From assembly GCA_002452745.1 (NCBI GenBank), contig DKFC01000071.1, positions 1 through 64,000 on the forward strand: 64,000 nucleotides of DNA, written 5' to 3'. Made by a program: the position numbers and the translations under genes. The notes below the pieces were generated by a model, which saw only the letters and a list, made by a program, of their open reading frames with translations, was not told the DNA's origin and made no database searches. Below, one piece after another: positions 1 to 8,945 of the stretch (position 1 is its first letter; each line of letters begins with the position of its first letter). This DNA comes from Firmicutes bacterium UBA6806 (lineage in GTDB: Bacteria > Bacillota > Clostridia > Peptostreptococcales > Acidaminobacteraceae).

Positions 1-244
1 ATGCTAAATCAGCGTCATCTTTAGAATTGTTAAGAAGGGGAACTTTTGGGCATATTTCGTCATTCTTCAATGATCCAAAGTGCAAGCCTAAAATATAACA
101 AATTCACATGAGACAAAATGTATCTTGATTCGCAAAGCCTTTATCAAGGGGTTATTGCTGAGTGCCTCTTTCTAGTTTTCCGGGAAATAACCTTCGGCGG
201 TTAGCCATATTGCTGAGAAGGGAGGTTTTCCACTTGCATAACTG
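1..244. other. no gene seen; leader or spacer leftward of the riboswitch terminator
   Basis: I see no convincing coding sequence here on either strand. The stretch lies downstream (leftward) of a cobalamin riboswitch and its terminator, so it is probably the untranslated leader of a minus-strand gene that starts beyond the left edge. Confidence 0.4.
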
Positions 245-277
245 AAAAAAACCCTTTTCTCACTGAGAAAAGGGTTT
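245..277 (-). terminator. Rho-independent terminator downstream of the cobalamin riboswitch
   Basis: Read on the minus strand there is a 14-bp near-perfect stem (AAACCCTTTTCTCA with its complement) and a run of seven T. It lies about 65 nt downstream of the riboswitch B12 box and upstream of any possible gene, so it is probably the expression platform that stops transcription when cobalamin is bound. Confidence 0.85.
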
Positions 278-340
278 ATAAAACAAATTTTATAGCAATC
301 AGCTTTATATACACCACTCATCCGCGTGAGCTTTTTAGCG

Positions 341-490
341 TTTAATAGCCGGCAGGTCTCCTGACTCGAACATTTGACATATCTCTCCCTTCCCATTTGC
401 ACAGTGGTTTGAGAAATACAGGTTCTTACAGTGGCGGGACCGTGTTGGATTTTCACCAATCTTCCCTTTTAAGCACGTCATACATGCACC
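341..490 (-). promoter_or_regulatory. cobalamin (B12) riboswitch
   Basis: On the minus strand the conserved elements appear in the family order: TTAGGTGC near the 5' side, AAAAGGGAA, GGTGAAAATCC, a CGGTCCCGCCACTGT core block, GGGAAGG, and the B12 box AGTCAGGAGACCTGCC at 351-366. This is the adenosylcobalamin-type aptamer. It controls a gene to the left of the window, typically cobalamin synthesis, corrinoid uptake or a B12-independent isoenzyme. Boundaries are approximate because I placed them by motif and did not fold the RNA. Confidence 0.93.
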
Positions 491-529
491 TAACTACATC
501 AATGATTTAATTGTTTACTCCACAAGCAC

Positions 530-558
530 AGTCTAGCACGATTGAAAGCAACTGTCAA
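530..558 (-). promoter_or_regulatory. sigma-A-type promoter for the cobalamin riboswitch transcript
   Basis: The minus strand carries TTGACA (553-558), exactly 17 bp, then TAGACT (530-535). Transcription would begin near 523, just upstream of the aptamer. Imperfect inverted repeats of CTCTAC/GTAGAG lie directly upstream at 559-600. Confidence 0.7.
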
Positions 559-665
559 CCTCTACTCTACAAATTAGAGTGCCTATTCTCTAGTAGAGCT
601 ATCCAATTTTCTGCAATATTGGGAGCTATGTAAGTTCAGCTCGCCTTACAACGGCGTTCTCAATT

Positions 666-2462
666 TCAAACACCATTGACGAGCTTTAGAAATCGCTCTC
701 CATAGAGCTCGAATTTCTTTTCGCCGATTCCCTTTATCTCTAAAAATGACTTCCTGTCACGAGGCAATGTCATGGCAATCTCCTCCAGAACTGAGTTGGC
801 GCATATGATATAGAGGGGCACGCCCTTTTCTTCTGCAAGCTCACGTCTCAATTGAACCAGTGCCTCATAGAGTTCTCTGTTCTCACCAGAGTACCCCTTC
901 TGACGCTTAGCTTTGGACTTTTCTCTCTTAGTGGACTCATATCGCTTGGACGCTTTCATCATCACAGATTGTCGACCTTTGAGAACCTCTTGTGAACGGG
1001 CGCTCAGTTTCAAAATTGGAAACTCATCAGTTGTTATATTGAGATACCCTTCTGCAATGCAGAACATGGCAAGTTCTTTAATTTCTGAAACGCTGTGTTC
1101 TTTCATGATTCCATAGGTTGAGACACCATCCAGTTTCCAGTCCAATACCTTCTGTGCCTTTGATCCTCTCAGGACATCTACCACTGTATTGAGTCCATAT
1201 CGCTGTCCCACTCTGTAGACACAGGAAATGAGCTTTTGAGCTGCAACCGTATAGTCCACGAGTTCTGTCGTGTCCAGACAATTACCGCAATTACCACAGG
1301 TTTCCATTCCCACTTCTTCTCCAAAATACCTCATGATTTCAGCATTTAGGCAAGCACCCGTATGACAGTACTGAACCAGTGACTGCAAATTTGCAAGCAT
1401 CATTTTATACCGCTTTGGATCACTCGTCCCTTGCGCAATTAGAAGTCTCTGTTTCACAATATCCGAAGCATCATACATGAGGAGACAGTCGCTTTCCAGT
1501 CCATCTCTTCCCGCACGCCCAGCCTCTTGATAGTAGGCTTCCATGTTCTTTGGCATGTTATAGTGAATCACAAATCTGACATCGGGTTTATCTATCCCCA
1601 TGCCAAAAGCGTTTGTCGCCACCACAATTTGAAGTTTGTCCTGCATGAAGTCGTCTTGAACCTTGTTTCGCTGTTCTGTGGAAAGTCCTGCATGGTAAGC
1701 CCCCACGCTAAATCCGTCTTTCTCCAGTTTCTCACTCAAGCTCTCAACCGTCTTGCGGGTTGCCCCATAGACGATTCCAGTGTTCTCATCAGGGGCCTTT
1801 CCCAACCACTCTTTGAGGTACTGGTACTTGTTTACGGGTTTTATCACTTGATATAGCAGGTTTTCTCGCTTGACGCCAGTAATCTTCACATAAGGTGATT
1901 CTAGGTTCAAGATAGACAGGATATCCTCCCTGACTTCTCTGGTGGCAGTTGCTGTAAAAGCTGCTATTACAGGCCTTTTTTTAAGGGTGTCTATCCAAGC
2001 GGGAATGTCTCGATAGCTCGGTCTGAAATCATGTCCCCATTGGCTGATACAGTGTGCTTCATCCACTGCCACAAGGTCGATGTCCACATCGCTTGAGAGT
2101 GATGAAAAATAGCCTGCAAGCAACGCTTCTGGCGCAACATAAACCAGTTTATAACGGTTTTCCCTAATCTCGTACAGCCTCCTTGAAATCTCTGAAGATG
2201 ATAGGGAGCTGTTTAAGAAAGTTGCCGCTATGCCGTTCTCACACAATCCTTCCACTTGATCTTTCATCAGTGCAATAAGTGGTGAAATCACAATTGTGAC
2301 CCCCTCAAATTTAAGCGCTGGAATTTGAAAACAGATTGATTTACCCCCACCTGTGGGCATGATAATCAGAGCATCTCTCCCGGAAATTACCTGCTCGATA
2401 ATCGCCTCTTGCCCTTCTCTAAAATGGTCATATCCAAAATATTTTTTTAAAAGTGCCTGCAT
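666..2462 (-). CDS. recQ: ATP-dependent DNA helicase RecQ
   Basis: A 598-residue superfamily 2 3'-5' DNA helicase for recombination and replication-fork repair. Walker A is MPTGGGKS (residues 35-42) and the DEAH box is at 134-137 within VDEAHCISQWGHDFRPSY. The second RecA lobe contains the GMGIDKPDVRFVIH and QEAGRAGRDG motifs. A RecQ zinc-binding cysteine cluster (YCHTGAC then CGNCGNC) follows, then a winged helix and a C-terminal HRDC domain (about 520-598). Length is normal for the family. The start has an AAGGAG ribosome-binding site. It lies 26 bp downstream of the mini-protein gene and is probably co-transcribed with it. Confidence 0.96.
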   Translation of the reverse strand: MQALLKKYFGYDHFREGQEAIIEQVISGRDALIIMPTGGGKSICFQIPALKFEGVTIVISPLIALMKDQVEGLCENGIAATFLNSSLSSSEISRRLYEIRENRYKLVYVAPEALLAGYFSSLSSDVDIDLVAVDEAHCISQWGHDFRPSYRDIPAWIDTLKKRPVIAAFTATATREVREDILSILNLESPYVKITGVKRENLLYQVIKPVNKYQYLKEWLGKAPDENTGIVYGATRKTVESLSEKLEKDGFSVGAYHAGLSTEQRNKVQDDFMQDKLQIVVATNAFGMGIDKPDVRFVIHYNMPKNMEAYYQEAGRAGRDGLESDCLLMYDASDIVKQRLLIAQGTSDPKRYKMMLANLQSLVQYCHTGACLNAEIMRYFGEEVGMETCGNCGNCLDTTELVDYTVAAQKLISCVYRVGQRYGLNTVVDVLRGSKAQKVLDWKLDGVSTYGIMKEHSVSEIKELAMFCIAEGYLNITTDEFPILKLSARSQEVLKGRQSVMMKASKRYESTKREKSKAKRQKGYSGENRELYEALVQLRRELAEEKGVPLYIICANSVLEEIAMTLPRDRKSFLEIKGIGEKKFELYGERFLKLVNGV

Positions 2463-2488
2463 CTATTGCTCCTTATTTGCGATTATTG

Positions 2489-2770
2489 CTATTTTGGGTC
2501 GCCGCAAATTTTTTCGTTTCTAAGTCCGATAATGCCCGCTATGGAAATCAAATAGAGAACCGCTGCAATAGCATATCGCCAGGCACTGGTTGTATTGGTT
2601 GTCAAAAATATAGCCGTCGGCCCGTCAGCACCACCTATGATGCCCACTGATGACGCCCCCGTCACTTGATGATTCATTTTGAGCCATAGAGTCAAAAGCC
2701 AGTCGAATGCCAGAAATATTGTGCCGAATATCCCTGAAACCACTGTGACAACTCTCAAAAATTGTTTCAT
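2489..2770 (-). CDS. small membrane protein with an OadB-like GIIGGADGPTAIF motif
   Basis: A 93-residue protein with two predicted membrane segments (about 8-30 and 66-84). The loop between them reads SVGIIGGADGPTAIFL. That resembles the signature of the much larger beta subunit of sodium-pumping decarboxylases (OadB/GcdB/MmdB), but the other helices are absent. A strong GGAGGAG ribosome-binding site precedes the ATG, so it is probably translated and not a remnant. It sits directly upstream of recQ with no decarboxylase alpha or gamma gene nearby. The function is unknown; the link to OadB is by motif only. Confidence 0.75.
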   Translation of the reverse strand: MKQFLRVVTVVSGIFGTIFLAFDWLLTLWLKMNHQVTGASSVGIIGGADGPTAIFLTTNTTSAWRYAIAAVLYLISIAGIIGLRNEKICGDPK

Positions 2771-2869
2771 CTACTCTCCTCCTTTCCCTGTTTGACCTTA
2801 ATCCTAGCACTTTCTGAATTAATCGTCCATGCCTCTGAGGCAGATGTCATAGAATCGTAATGAGTCTGC

Positions 2870-4813
2870 TTATAGATAGCCACTAATGCTTAGGTCGAAC
2901 GCAACCAAAGTCCCAACGCCAAGTACCGATTCTATTTCCAAACTGGAATTATGCGCTTCTAAAATAGACCCTGCTATAAAAAGACCCAGTCCATAGCCCT
3001 TTTGGTCGTTCCCCCTGCCTCTGTAGAACATCTCTTGAAGCCTTTTCAAATCCGCTTCTCTTATACCGCAACCGCGGTCTCTTATGGAGAGTCTAACCTT
3101 GGTCTCCGATACCACCGCTATCTCACAGTCTATTTGACTTTCCTCCGTTGAATACTTGACGGCATTACTCAAAATGTTTTGCCATACCCGCTTTATCTTG
3201 ACCGAATCCACCTTGATTTCCTGGTTTTCTAAGACACCTGAAATCGCAACTACAGGACGTCTCTCCCGTTCTGTGCAGTACAGCTCAAAGGTGTCTGAAA
3301 GCTCATCTGAAAGCCCCTTTAGAGAGCGTGTCTCCAATCTTAGGTTGGGCACACACTGAGCCTCATAGGCGTTGTCCAAAATATCGCATGTGATCCATTC
3401 AATATCCTCAGCACTGGTGAGGATTCCATTTAGAAACTTCTGCCTCGCCTTAGCATCGTCAATAATGCCTAGATTGAGACCTTTTGCGTATCCCTTAATC
3501 AAAGTGACCGACGTCTTTAAATCATGGGATAGCGTCGCAATAAACCGAGCCGTATTATAGCTCATATCCGATACAGAATCCATAATCTGTTTAGATTCTG
3601 CTGTGAGTTTTTGACTTTCCCTCTCGAAAATCCCAGTGGCAGAGCTCAAATAATCCCGTGCCATATTCACTGCCGATCTCAAATTCCCAATTTCATCCGC
3701 TCTTTTCTCTGCTTCATAGGAGTCCGCATGGACGTCCACTCCCTGCGTCTCAATTCCATTGTCTTCTTCTCTTCGAATGCTCTCGACAGAGGTTCTTATG
3801 GCAGCTTCTATTCTGGCATTACTGACGGTGAGTCCTTTGAGCGTCTCCGTTACAGCCACAATGGGTTTTGAAATTTCACTGCCTGTATAATACCCGATTA
3901 GAACGGCTACAACAATTCCCACCGCCCCTGCGATAATCACATAGCTGAGTAACATCATGGACTGGCTGTAAAGCTCTCTTTCGGGTAGGGACGCAATTAA
4001 ATACCAGCGATTGGAGTCAATGTACTCAATACACTGGAAGGCGTTTTTCTCGGGTTCAAATATGGAAGCCCCTTTGTAGACGGAAATTTCAGTGGAGAGG
4101 TAATCGCTGATTTGCCCTGCATGCTGATTGCTGATTTCCTTTGGAAGTTTTTTATAAATCAGAGATTTATCTGGATGTGCCAATATTCGGTTGTTGGAAT
4201 CCACAATGCCGTAATAACCATCCTCTCCTATTTTTAAGTCTGAGACAATTTTGGAAAAGTACTCTGCCTTGATGGCAATCCCCGCATGTCCGAGCACGAT
4301 TCCACCGCTATCGTAAATTGGCGTTACAGTATTGACAATCAAAGACCCATCAGAGCGAGCTATCAGCGCATCGCTTGTGATGGTCTCAAGCGTTCTTTGA
4401 GACTCCGCTAAATAGGCTCTGGAAGACAAGTCTATATCCTGTGCCTCTTCCATGGTGGTTGCCCGAATCACCCCGTCCAAATCCATGATAAAGAGATCTT
4501 TATAATAGCCATCGCCATCATCCATCAATGCCATCTTCTCAGTTAGATAGGTATTGAGTGCCCCAACGTCTAGTTTCCCTTGGCAGAATAGGACAACCTT
4601 TTCATCCAGCGATAACTTCTCCGTCTCCAGTTTGGTGATCTGAAGTCTCAAATCTATGTTTTCTTTGGCACGCTCTAACTGCGACTGCATCTGAAAAGCC
4701 GCAGAGCGATTGAGAATCCTAGCAGATTTTGTATAGATAAGACCACTTAAAATCAACATCATCAAAATAATCGTCGCGCAAATGACCAAAATAATCTTCT
4801 TCCTAAGGCTCAA
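2870..4813 (-). CDS. membrane sensor histidine kinase with extracellular Cache domain
   Basis: 647 residues. A membrane helix at about 7-27 and another at 286-308 enclose a double-Cache-type sensor region (about 40-280). The linker is long and HAMP-like. The phosphoacceptor box is SHDLKTSVTLIKGYAKG with His430. The ATPase domain has the N box (QNILSNAVKYS), DRGCGI and GYGLGLF motifs. The start appears to be TTG, preceded by GGGGG at good spacing. It follows the YjiH-like gene on the same strand. Its likely partner is the OmpR-type regulator at 6403, on the other side of that gene. Confidence 0.88.
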   Translation of the reverse strand: MSLRKKIILVICATIILMMLILSGLIYTKSARILNRSAAFQMQSQLERAKENIDLRLQITKLETEKLSLDEKVVLFCQGKLDVGALNTYLTEKMALMDDGDGYYKDLFIMDLDGVIRATTMEEAQDIDLSSRAYLAESQRTLETITSDALIARSDGSLIVNTVTPIYDSGGIVLGHAGIAIKAEYFSKIVSDLKIGEDGYYGIVDSNNRILAHPDKSLIYKKLPKEISNQHAGQISDYLSTEISVYKGASIFEPEKNAFQCIEYIDSNRWYLIASLPERELYSQSMMLLSYVIIAGAVGIVVAVLIGYYTGSEISKPIVAVTETLKGLTVSNARIEAAIRTSVESIRREEDNGIETQGVDVHADSYEAEKRADEIGNLRSAVNMARDYLSSATGIFERESQKLTAESKQIMDSVSDMSYNTARFIATLSHDLKTSVTLIKGYAKGLNLGIIDDAKARQKFLNGILTSAEDIEWITCDILDNAYEAQCVPNLRLETRSLKGLSDELSDTFELYCTERERRPVVAISGVLENQEIKVDSVKIKRVWQNILSNAVKYSTEESQIDCEIAVVSETKVRLSIRDRGCGIREADLKRLQEMFYRGRGNDQKGYGLGLFIAGSILEAHNSSLEIESVLGVGTLVAFDLSISGYL

Positions 4814-4959
4814 CCCATCACCCCCATTTGCCTACTATTTTACCAAACCGCCTCCACGACAGCAAGACAAGCCCGCCCCCTCAAGACGAGGTTGCAGACT
4901 TGTCTTTTAATGATTTTATCCGATGCCCTTTTTAAATCTTCGCCGCATCACATGGTTGC

Positions 4960-6273
4960 TCAAAAGAGCATGTATGCAACTGGCGCAGCTAAAATCAGTG
5001 TCAAAATGGTTCTCTCAATCCAAATCACGATAATCTCTGGCAAGGTAATCGGGATGTCCGTAGACAAAATACACGGAATCGACGCTGAGAAAAAGAGAAT
5101 TGAAGAAATGGATATTACGGCAATAATAAATCTAGATGCCATTGGAGCTGCTGTCATGAGCAGTGCTGGCAAGAACATCTCAGCAATTTCCACTGACATG
5201 GCCTTTGCAGTCAGCAGTGGCTCAGGCACTCTCAAGAGAAGTGTAAACGGATAATAGATATAGCCTATCCAGTCAAACACTGGTGTGTACTTTGCAACCA
5301 AAAGACCTATAAGTCCCACTGATAGAATAGAGGGCAGAATGCCCATTGCCATAATTAAACCATCTTTGATGTTGACGGTGATATTTGACAGCAGTGACAC
5401 TGAATTTTCAGCGGCTTTGAAGCCCTCTTTATAGGCATTTGCAAATATATTGCCCTCAAGTTTCACCTCAGGATCGCCCTCTCCTGTGATATAGCGGTCC
5501 TCCTTGCTGCTCAAAGGCTTAATTCTAACTGTAATCGCCGTTACGAGGAATGTAATCACCAGTGTTGACCAGAAAAACGGATTCCAGTAGTCCATAAGTT
5601 CCAGCGTCTTGGCTACGATAATCATAAAAGTGGCTGAAACAGTTGAAAAACCAGTGGCAATAATGGCCGCTTCCTTAATGGTATACTTGCCCTCTTTAAA
5701 AACTCTGTTGGTAATCAAAAGCCCGATGGAATAACTGCCCACAAAAGATGCCACTGCATCTATTGCAGAACGCCCAGGCGTCTTCCAAATCGGCTTCATG
5801 ACAGGTTGCATGAGCACCCCTATAAATTCAAGCAATCCATATCCAACGAGAAAAGATAAAAATGCCGCACCAATTGGCACAATCATCCCAACAGGGATCA
5901 CCAGTTTATCAAACAAAAAAGGCACCATATCCGCTTCAAATAGGAATGCTGGACCAATTTTGAAATAGGCCATGAAGGCCACTACAATTCCAATGAGTTT
6001 TAAGACTGAAAACACGGTTGTCACAGCATCCTTATTCCATGTCTTCTTGTAAAACGGATAGATACCGCCCATTATAATCACAATAAGTGCATACACCGGC
6101 ACGACTCCCGGTATCACTGTTTTAATTCCAGTTACCAGATGGTCTAGGGGAATTGTGGATTTCCCCCCTATGGTAATTGGCACAAAAAACATAAAAATCC
6201 CCACTAAGCTGTAGACGACAAACTTGAACAATACCCCAGTTTTATTTGTCTTGTTTCGACTTACACCTTCCAT
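4960..6273 (-). CDS. YjiH family membrane protein with nucleoside-recognition (Gate) domain
   Basis: A 437-residue polytopic membrane protein with about ten hydrophobic segments. The middle (IDAVASFVGSYSIGLLITNR and GFSTVSATFMIIVAKTLE) matches the Gate or nucleoside-recognition domain found in YjiH, SpmA/B and nucleoside carriers. It is probably a transporter or channel; the substrate cannot be read from sequence. The ATG has an AAAGGGG ribosome-binding site. It is flanked by a kinase gene on the same strand and a divergent response regulator, so it may be their target or co-sensor. Confidence 0.75.
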   Translation of the reverse strand: MEGVSRNKTNKTGVLFKFVVYSLVGIFMFFVPITIGGKSTIPLDHLVTGIKTVIPGVVPVYALIVIIMGGIYPFYKKTWNKDAVTTVFSVLKLIGIVVAFMAYFKIGPAFLFEADMVPFLFDKLVIPVGMIVPIGAAFLSFLVGYGLLEFIGVLMQPVMKPIWKTPGRSAIDAVASFVGSYSIGLLITNRVFKEGKYTIKEAAIIATGFSTVSATFMIIVAKTLELMDYWNPFFWSTLVITFLVTAITVRIKPLSSKEDRYITGEGDPEVKLEGNIFANAYKEGFKAAENSVSLLSNITVNIKDGLIMAMGILPSILSVGLIGLLVAKYTPVFDWIGYIYYPFTLLLRVPEPLLTAKAMSVEIAEMFLPALLMTAAPMASRFIIAVISISSILFFSASIPCILSTDIPITLPEIIVIWIERTILTLILAAPVAYMLF

Positions 6274-6402
6274 TAAACCGCCCCTTTCTATTTTTTATAA
6301 ACTGTATTACAATTTGATTATACGGTTTTAAACTGTCTATTCTGAAAATTCACGAAACTGCTATTGCAGTGACATAGAACTGACATAAAAGGAGTGTAAT
6401 CC

Positions 6403-7098
6403 ATGTACAAGATCATGATTGTGGATGATGAAAAGGATATCGTGTTCATGCTGAGTGAATTCATGAAGGTCAACGACATAGAAGTGGTTAAGGCATACAG
6501 CGGCTATGAGGCTTTAGTTAAGCTGGATGAGAGTATCCAACTCATGATTCTGGATATCAACATGAAAGAACTCAACGGACTGGAAACTTGCAAGCAAATT
6601 AGAGAAAGGTCTAATATTCCCATTCTATTTCTAACAGCCAACGCCAGTCAATACGACAAGGTCATCGGATTGGGCATCGGAGCAGATGACTACATCACAA
6701 AGCCATTTGACCCCGTTGAACTGGTGGCGAGGACAAAAGCACATCTAAGGCGATACGAGAACTACAACGCCTCTCATACACCCTCTGCAAAACCCATAGA
6801 ATTCGGGGATATCAAAATCATCAGAAACGCTCGAAAAGTTTTAAAGGACAATCAGGAAATCTCCCTTTCGACGACGGAGTTCAATCTTCTACTTTACCTC
6901 ATTGACAACGCTCAAACGGTGCTTTCTAGAAAGCAAATTCTCATGCAGGTCTGGGAAAATACCCAGTATGATGAAAATACAGTCAATACGTTTATAAAAC
7001 GCATTCGATCCAAGATTGAGGACAGCAATGATGCCCCAGTCTACATCAAAAGCGTCAGGGGCATCGGGTATTTATTTGACTATGATTTTAAAAGTTGA
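6403..7098 (+). CDS. OmpR/PhoB family response regulator
   Basis: 231 residues. A receiver domain with the acidic pair Asp8-Asp9, phospho-acceptor Asp51 (MILDINM), Thr79 and Lys100 (ITKPF) is followed by a C-terminal winged-helix DNA-binding domain (about 132-228) ending in SVRGIGYLF. The ribosome-binding site is AAAGGAGTG. It is one of very few plus-strand genes here and is divergent from the YjiH-like gene. The kinase at 2870-4813 is the natural partner, so the 129-bp divergent region may be autoregulated. Confidence 0.92.
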   Translation: MYKIMIVDDEKDIVFMLSEFMKVNDIEVVKAYSGYEALVKLDESIQLMILDINMKELNGLETCKQIRERSNIPILFLTANASQYDKVIGLGIGADDYITKPFDPVELVARTKAHLRRYENYNASHTPSAKPIEFGDIKIIRNARKVLKDNQEISLSTTEFNLLLYLIDNAQTVLSRKQILMQVWENTQYDENTVNTFIKRIRSKIEDSNDAPVYIKSVRGIGYLFDYDFKS

Positions 7099-7124
7099 TT
7101 TCAGCTAAAGGAAGACATCTCAAT

Positions 7125-8729
7125 CTAAAAATGCTCTCCAAAGACGCCATTGAGCACAGTCAATGCCACCTCTACAATTTCTGGACAAAACTGCGTTCCA
7201 GAGTGTTCCAGAAGTTCTCTCTTCACTTCTGTCATGGACATTCTACGTTTATAAGCTCGATTAGACGTCATGGCATCTATGGAGTCTGCGACGCCGATGA
7301 TTTTTGCAAATCTAGGCATTTCCGCCATATTTTTCAGTTCTGATTCACTTGGTTGTGGATACCCTTTGAGATCCCATCTCAAATGATGATATAAAATGCC
7401 CTCTTTGACTTCCCTAGACAGGTCTATGGCCTCCAATATCCTCATGCCGATTGCAGGGTGTTGTTTTACTTGTTCATATTCCTCAGATGTCAACGTTCCC
7501 GGCTTTGACAAAATCGCATCGCTGACGCCAATCTTGCCAATATCGTGTAGAATAGCCGCAATTCTGATCTCATCAATTTCAGCAGTTGTAAACCCACGCT
7601 TTTTGGCAATTGCAACAGCAATTTCTGAAACCCTCACCGAATGCCCCTGAGTATAGGTATCCTTTGCCTCCATAGCTGCCACAAGTGTGGTGATGATCTT
7701 TAAGTAATACTCCCGCAGATTCTTATATAGATTTGATTTCTCTATGGCAAAAGCGATGTTGTTTGACATGGGGGTCAACATCATAACATTTTCGTCGTCG
7801 TACTCTGAATCCGTTGCCAACATCAGAGTCCCAAGGGGTTTGTCGTTGGCGATGAGCGGAAAGATGTGGACGCTCTTAACTTGGGGATGTTTATGCAGAT
7901 AACTGAAATGGTCGTGTTCCATTGCCACATCGGCTGTTGTGAGCATGATGGGTTTTTTTGATTCAAATGCCCTCATGGTGAACGTATCTGTTTTCATTAT
8001 TGGTGAGACATTGAGCAATGATTTCATGCGCCCGCCCATAGCTTTGACCCCTAAATCCCCATTTTCATCAATGAGCCTGATGCTACATAGGGGAATCTTC
8101 GTCTCCACCACGACATTGTTGCAGATATCATCCAATAGCTTGTCCAAGTTATTCAGCGAGAGATTCGTCGTGATTGCTGAACTAATGTGATTGAGCACCT
8201 CGAACTGGTTGTTTTTGCGCCTGATTCGCCTCTCTGTTTGAATCCTCTCAGTCACATCTCTTCCAACACCTTGAATTTCCATCAAAATACCGTCAAAATA
8301 AACGCGTTTGGTATTTGTCTCTAATATAATCCGCCTCTTTCCATCCTTATGTAACATCCAGAGAACCTCTCTTTTGAAGTCCCTTTCCAGCATACTCTCA
8401 ATCAAGTCTTTGCAATCTCCAGTGTCGTATTGATGCAGTGGACACATAAATCTGTGAAGCTCTTGTCCAATCATTTCTTCTCTCGCATACCCCAGTACAT
8501 CGCTGACAATTTCGTTTATGTAGGTAATCTTGCCCTCTCTGTTGCCAATCCAGACGATATCACTCATATTCTGTATCAACAGGGCATACTTTTCTTCAGT
8601 TTGATCCACTTGTTCACTCATGGCTATAAGTTGCTGATAAGAGGCCTCCAGTTCCTCAAAAATGGACTGTAAATCTGAAATACTATCATACTGAGATGAT
8701 AATTTGTCCCTTAATTTTGAAATATTCAT
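7125..8729 (-). CDS. PAS-GAF-HD-GYP protein, putative cyclic-di-GMP phosphodiesterase
   Basis: 534 residues without membrane segments. There is an N-terminal coiled coil, a PAS domain (about 45-165), a GAF domain (about 185-345) and an HD-GYP domain (about 355-534) with AAILHDIGKIG and GVADSIDAMTSNRAY. The signature helix reads HHLRWDLKGYP (448-458) where the usual form is HHExxDGxGYP, so the glycine after the aspartate is Leu. The metal-binding His and Asp residues are kept. GGAGG ribosome-binding site. It is convergent with the response regulator gene, 26 bp away. Confidence 0.9.
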   Translation of the reverse strand: MNISKLRDKLSSQYDSISDLQSIFEELEASYQQLIAMSEQVDQTEEKYALLIQNMSDIVWIGNREGKITYINEIVSDVLGYAREEMIGQELHRFMCPLHQYDTGDCKDLIESMLERDFKREVLWMLHKDGKRRIILETNTKRVYFDGILMEIQGVGRDVTERIQTERRIRRKNNQFEVLNHISSAITTNLSLNNLDKLLDDICNNVVVETKIPLCSIRLIDENGDLGVKAMGGRMKSLLNVSPIMKTDTFTMRAFESKKPIMLTTADVAMEHDHFSYLHKHPQVKSVHIFPLIANDKPLGTLMLATDSEYDDENVMMLTPMSNNIAFAIEKSNLYKNLREYYLKIITTLVAAMEAKDTYTQGHSVRVSEIAVAIAKKRGFTTAEIDEIRIAAILHDIGKIGVSDAILSKPGTLTSEEYEQVKQHPAIGMRILEAIDLSREVKEGILYHHLRWDLKGYPQPSESELKNMAEMPRFAKIIGVADSIDAMTSNRAYKRRMSMTEVKRELLEHSGTQFCPEIVEVALTVLNGVFGEHF

Positions 8730-8865
8730 TTTTCCTCCCGTGCTTATCCACTAACGTGAGCTTTTCGACTGCTTTTTGGGTCTTCTCACGCCATGCAGTT
8801 CTCTCTATGCTTACAGTTATTTCCTACATTCTAACATATTGACTATTTTGTAACAAGGATTTGGA

Positions 8866-8914
8866 CAAAAATAGACGTTTGTACTTTAATAATTTTATCT
8901 CGTACAAACGTCTC
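8866..8914 (-). terminator. terminator of the DUF3798 ABC transporter operon
   Basis: A perfect 12-bp stem (AGACGTTTGTAC and its complement) with a 17-nt loop lies just after the last permease gene. On the minus strand it is followed by ATTTTTG. Confidence 0.75.
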
Positions 8915-8945
8915 TATATTTTACTTCTCTTTATTCAGTTCGGGT

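Noticed and set aside
172..459. 95-residue minus-strand open frame
   Set aside because: It runs through the cobalamin riboswitch and its terminator, so it is a chance frame in structured RNA sequence.
4862..4911. AAGACAAG/CTTGTCTT stem-loop as a terminator after the YjiH-like gene
   Set aside because: No T-run follows on the minus strand, and transcription probably continues into the kinase gene.
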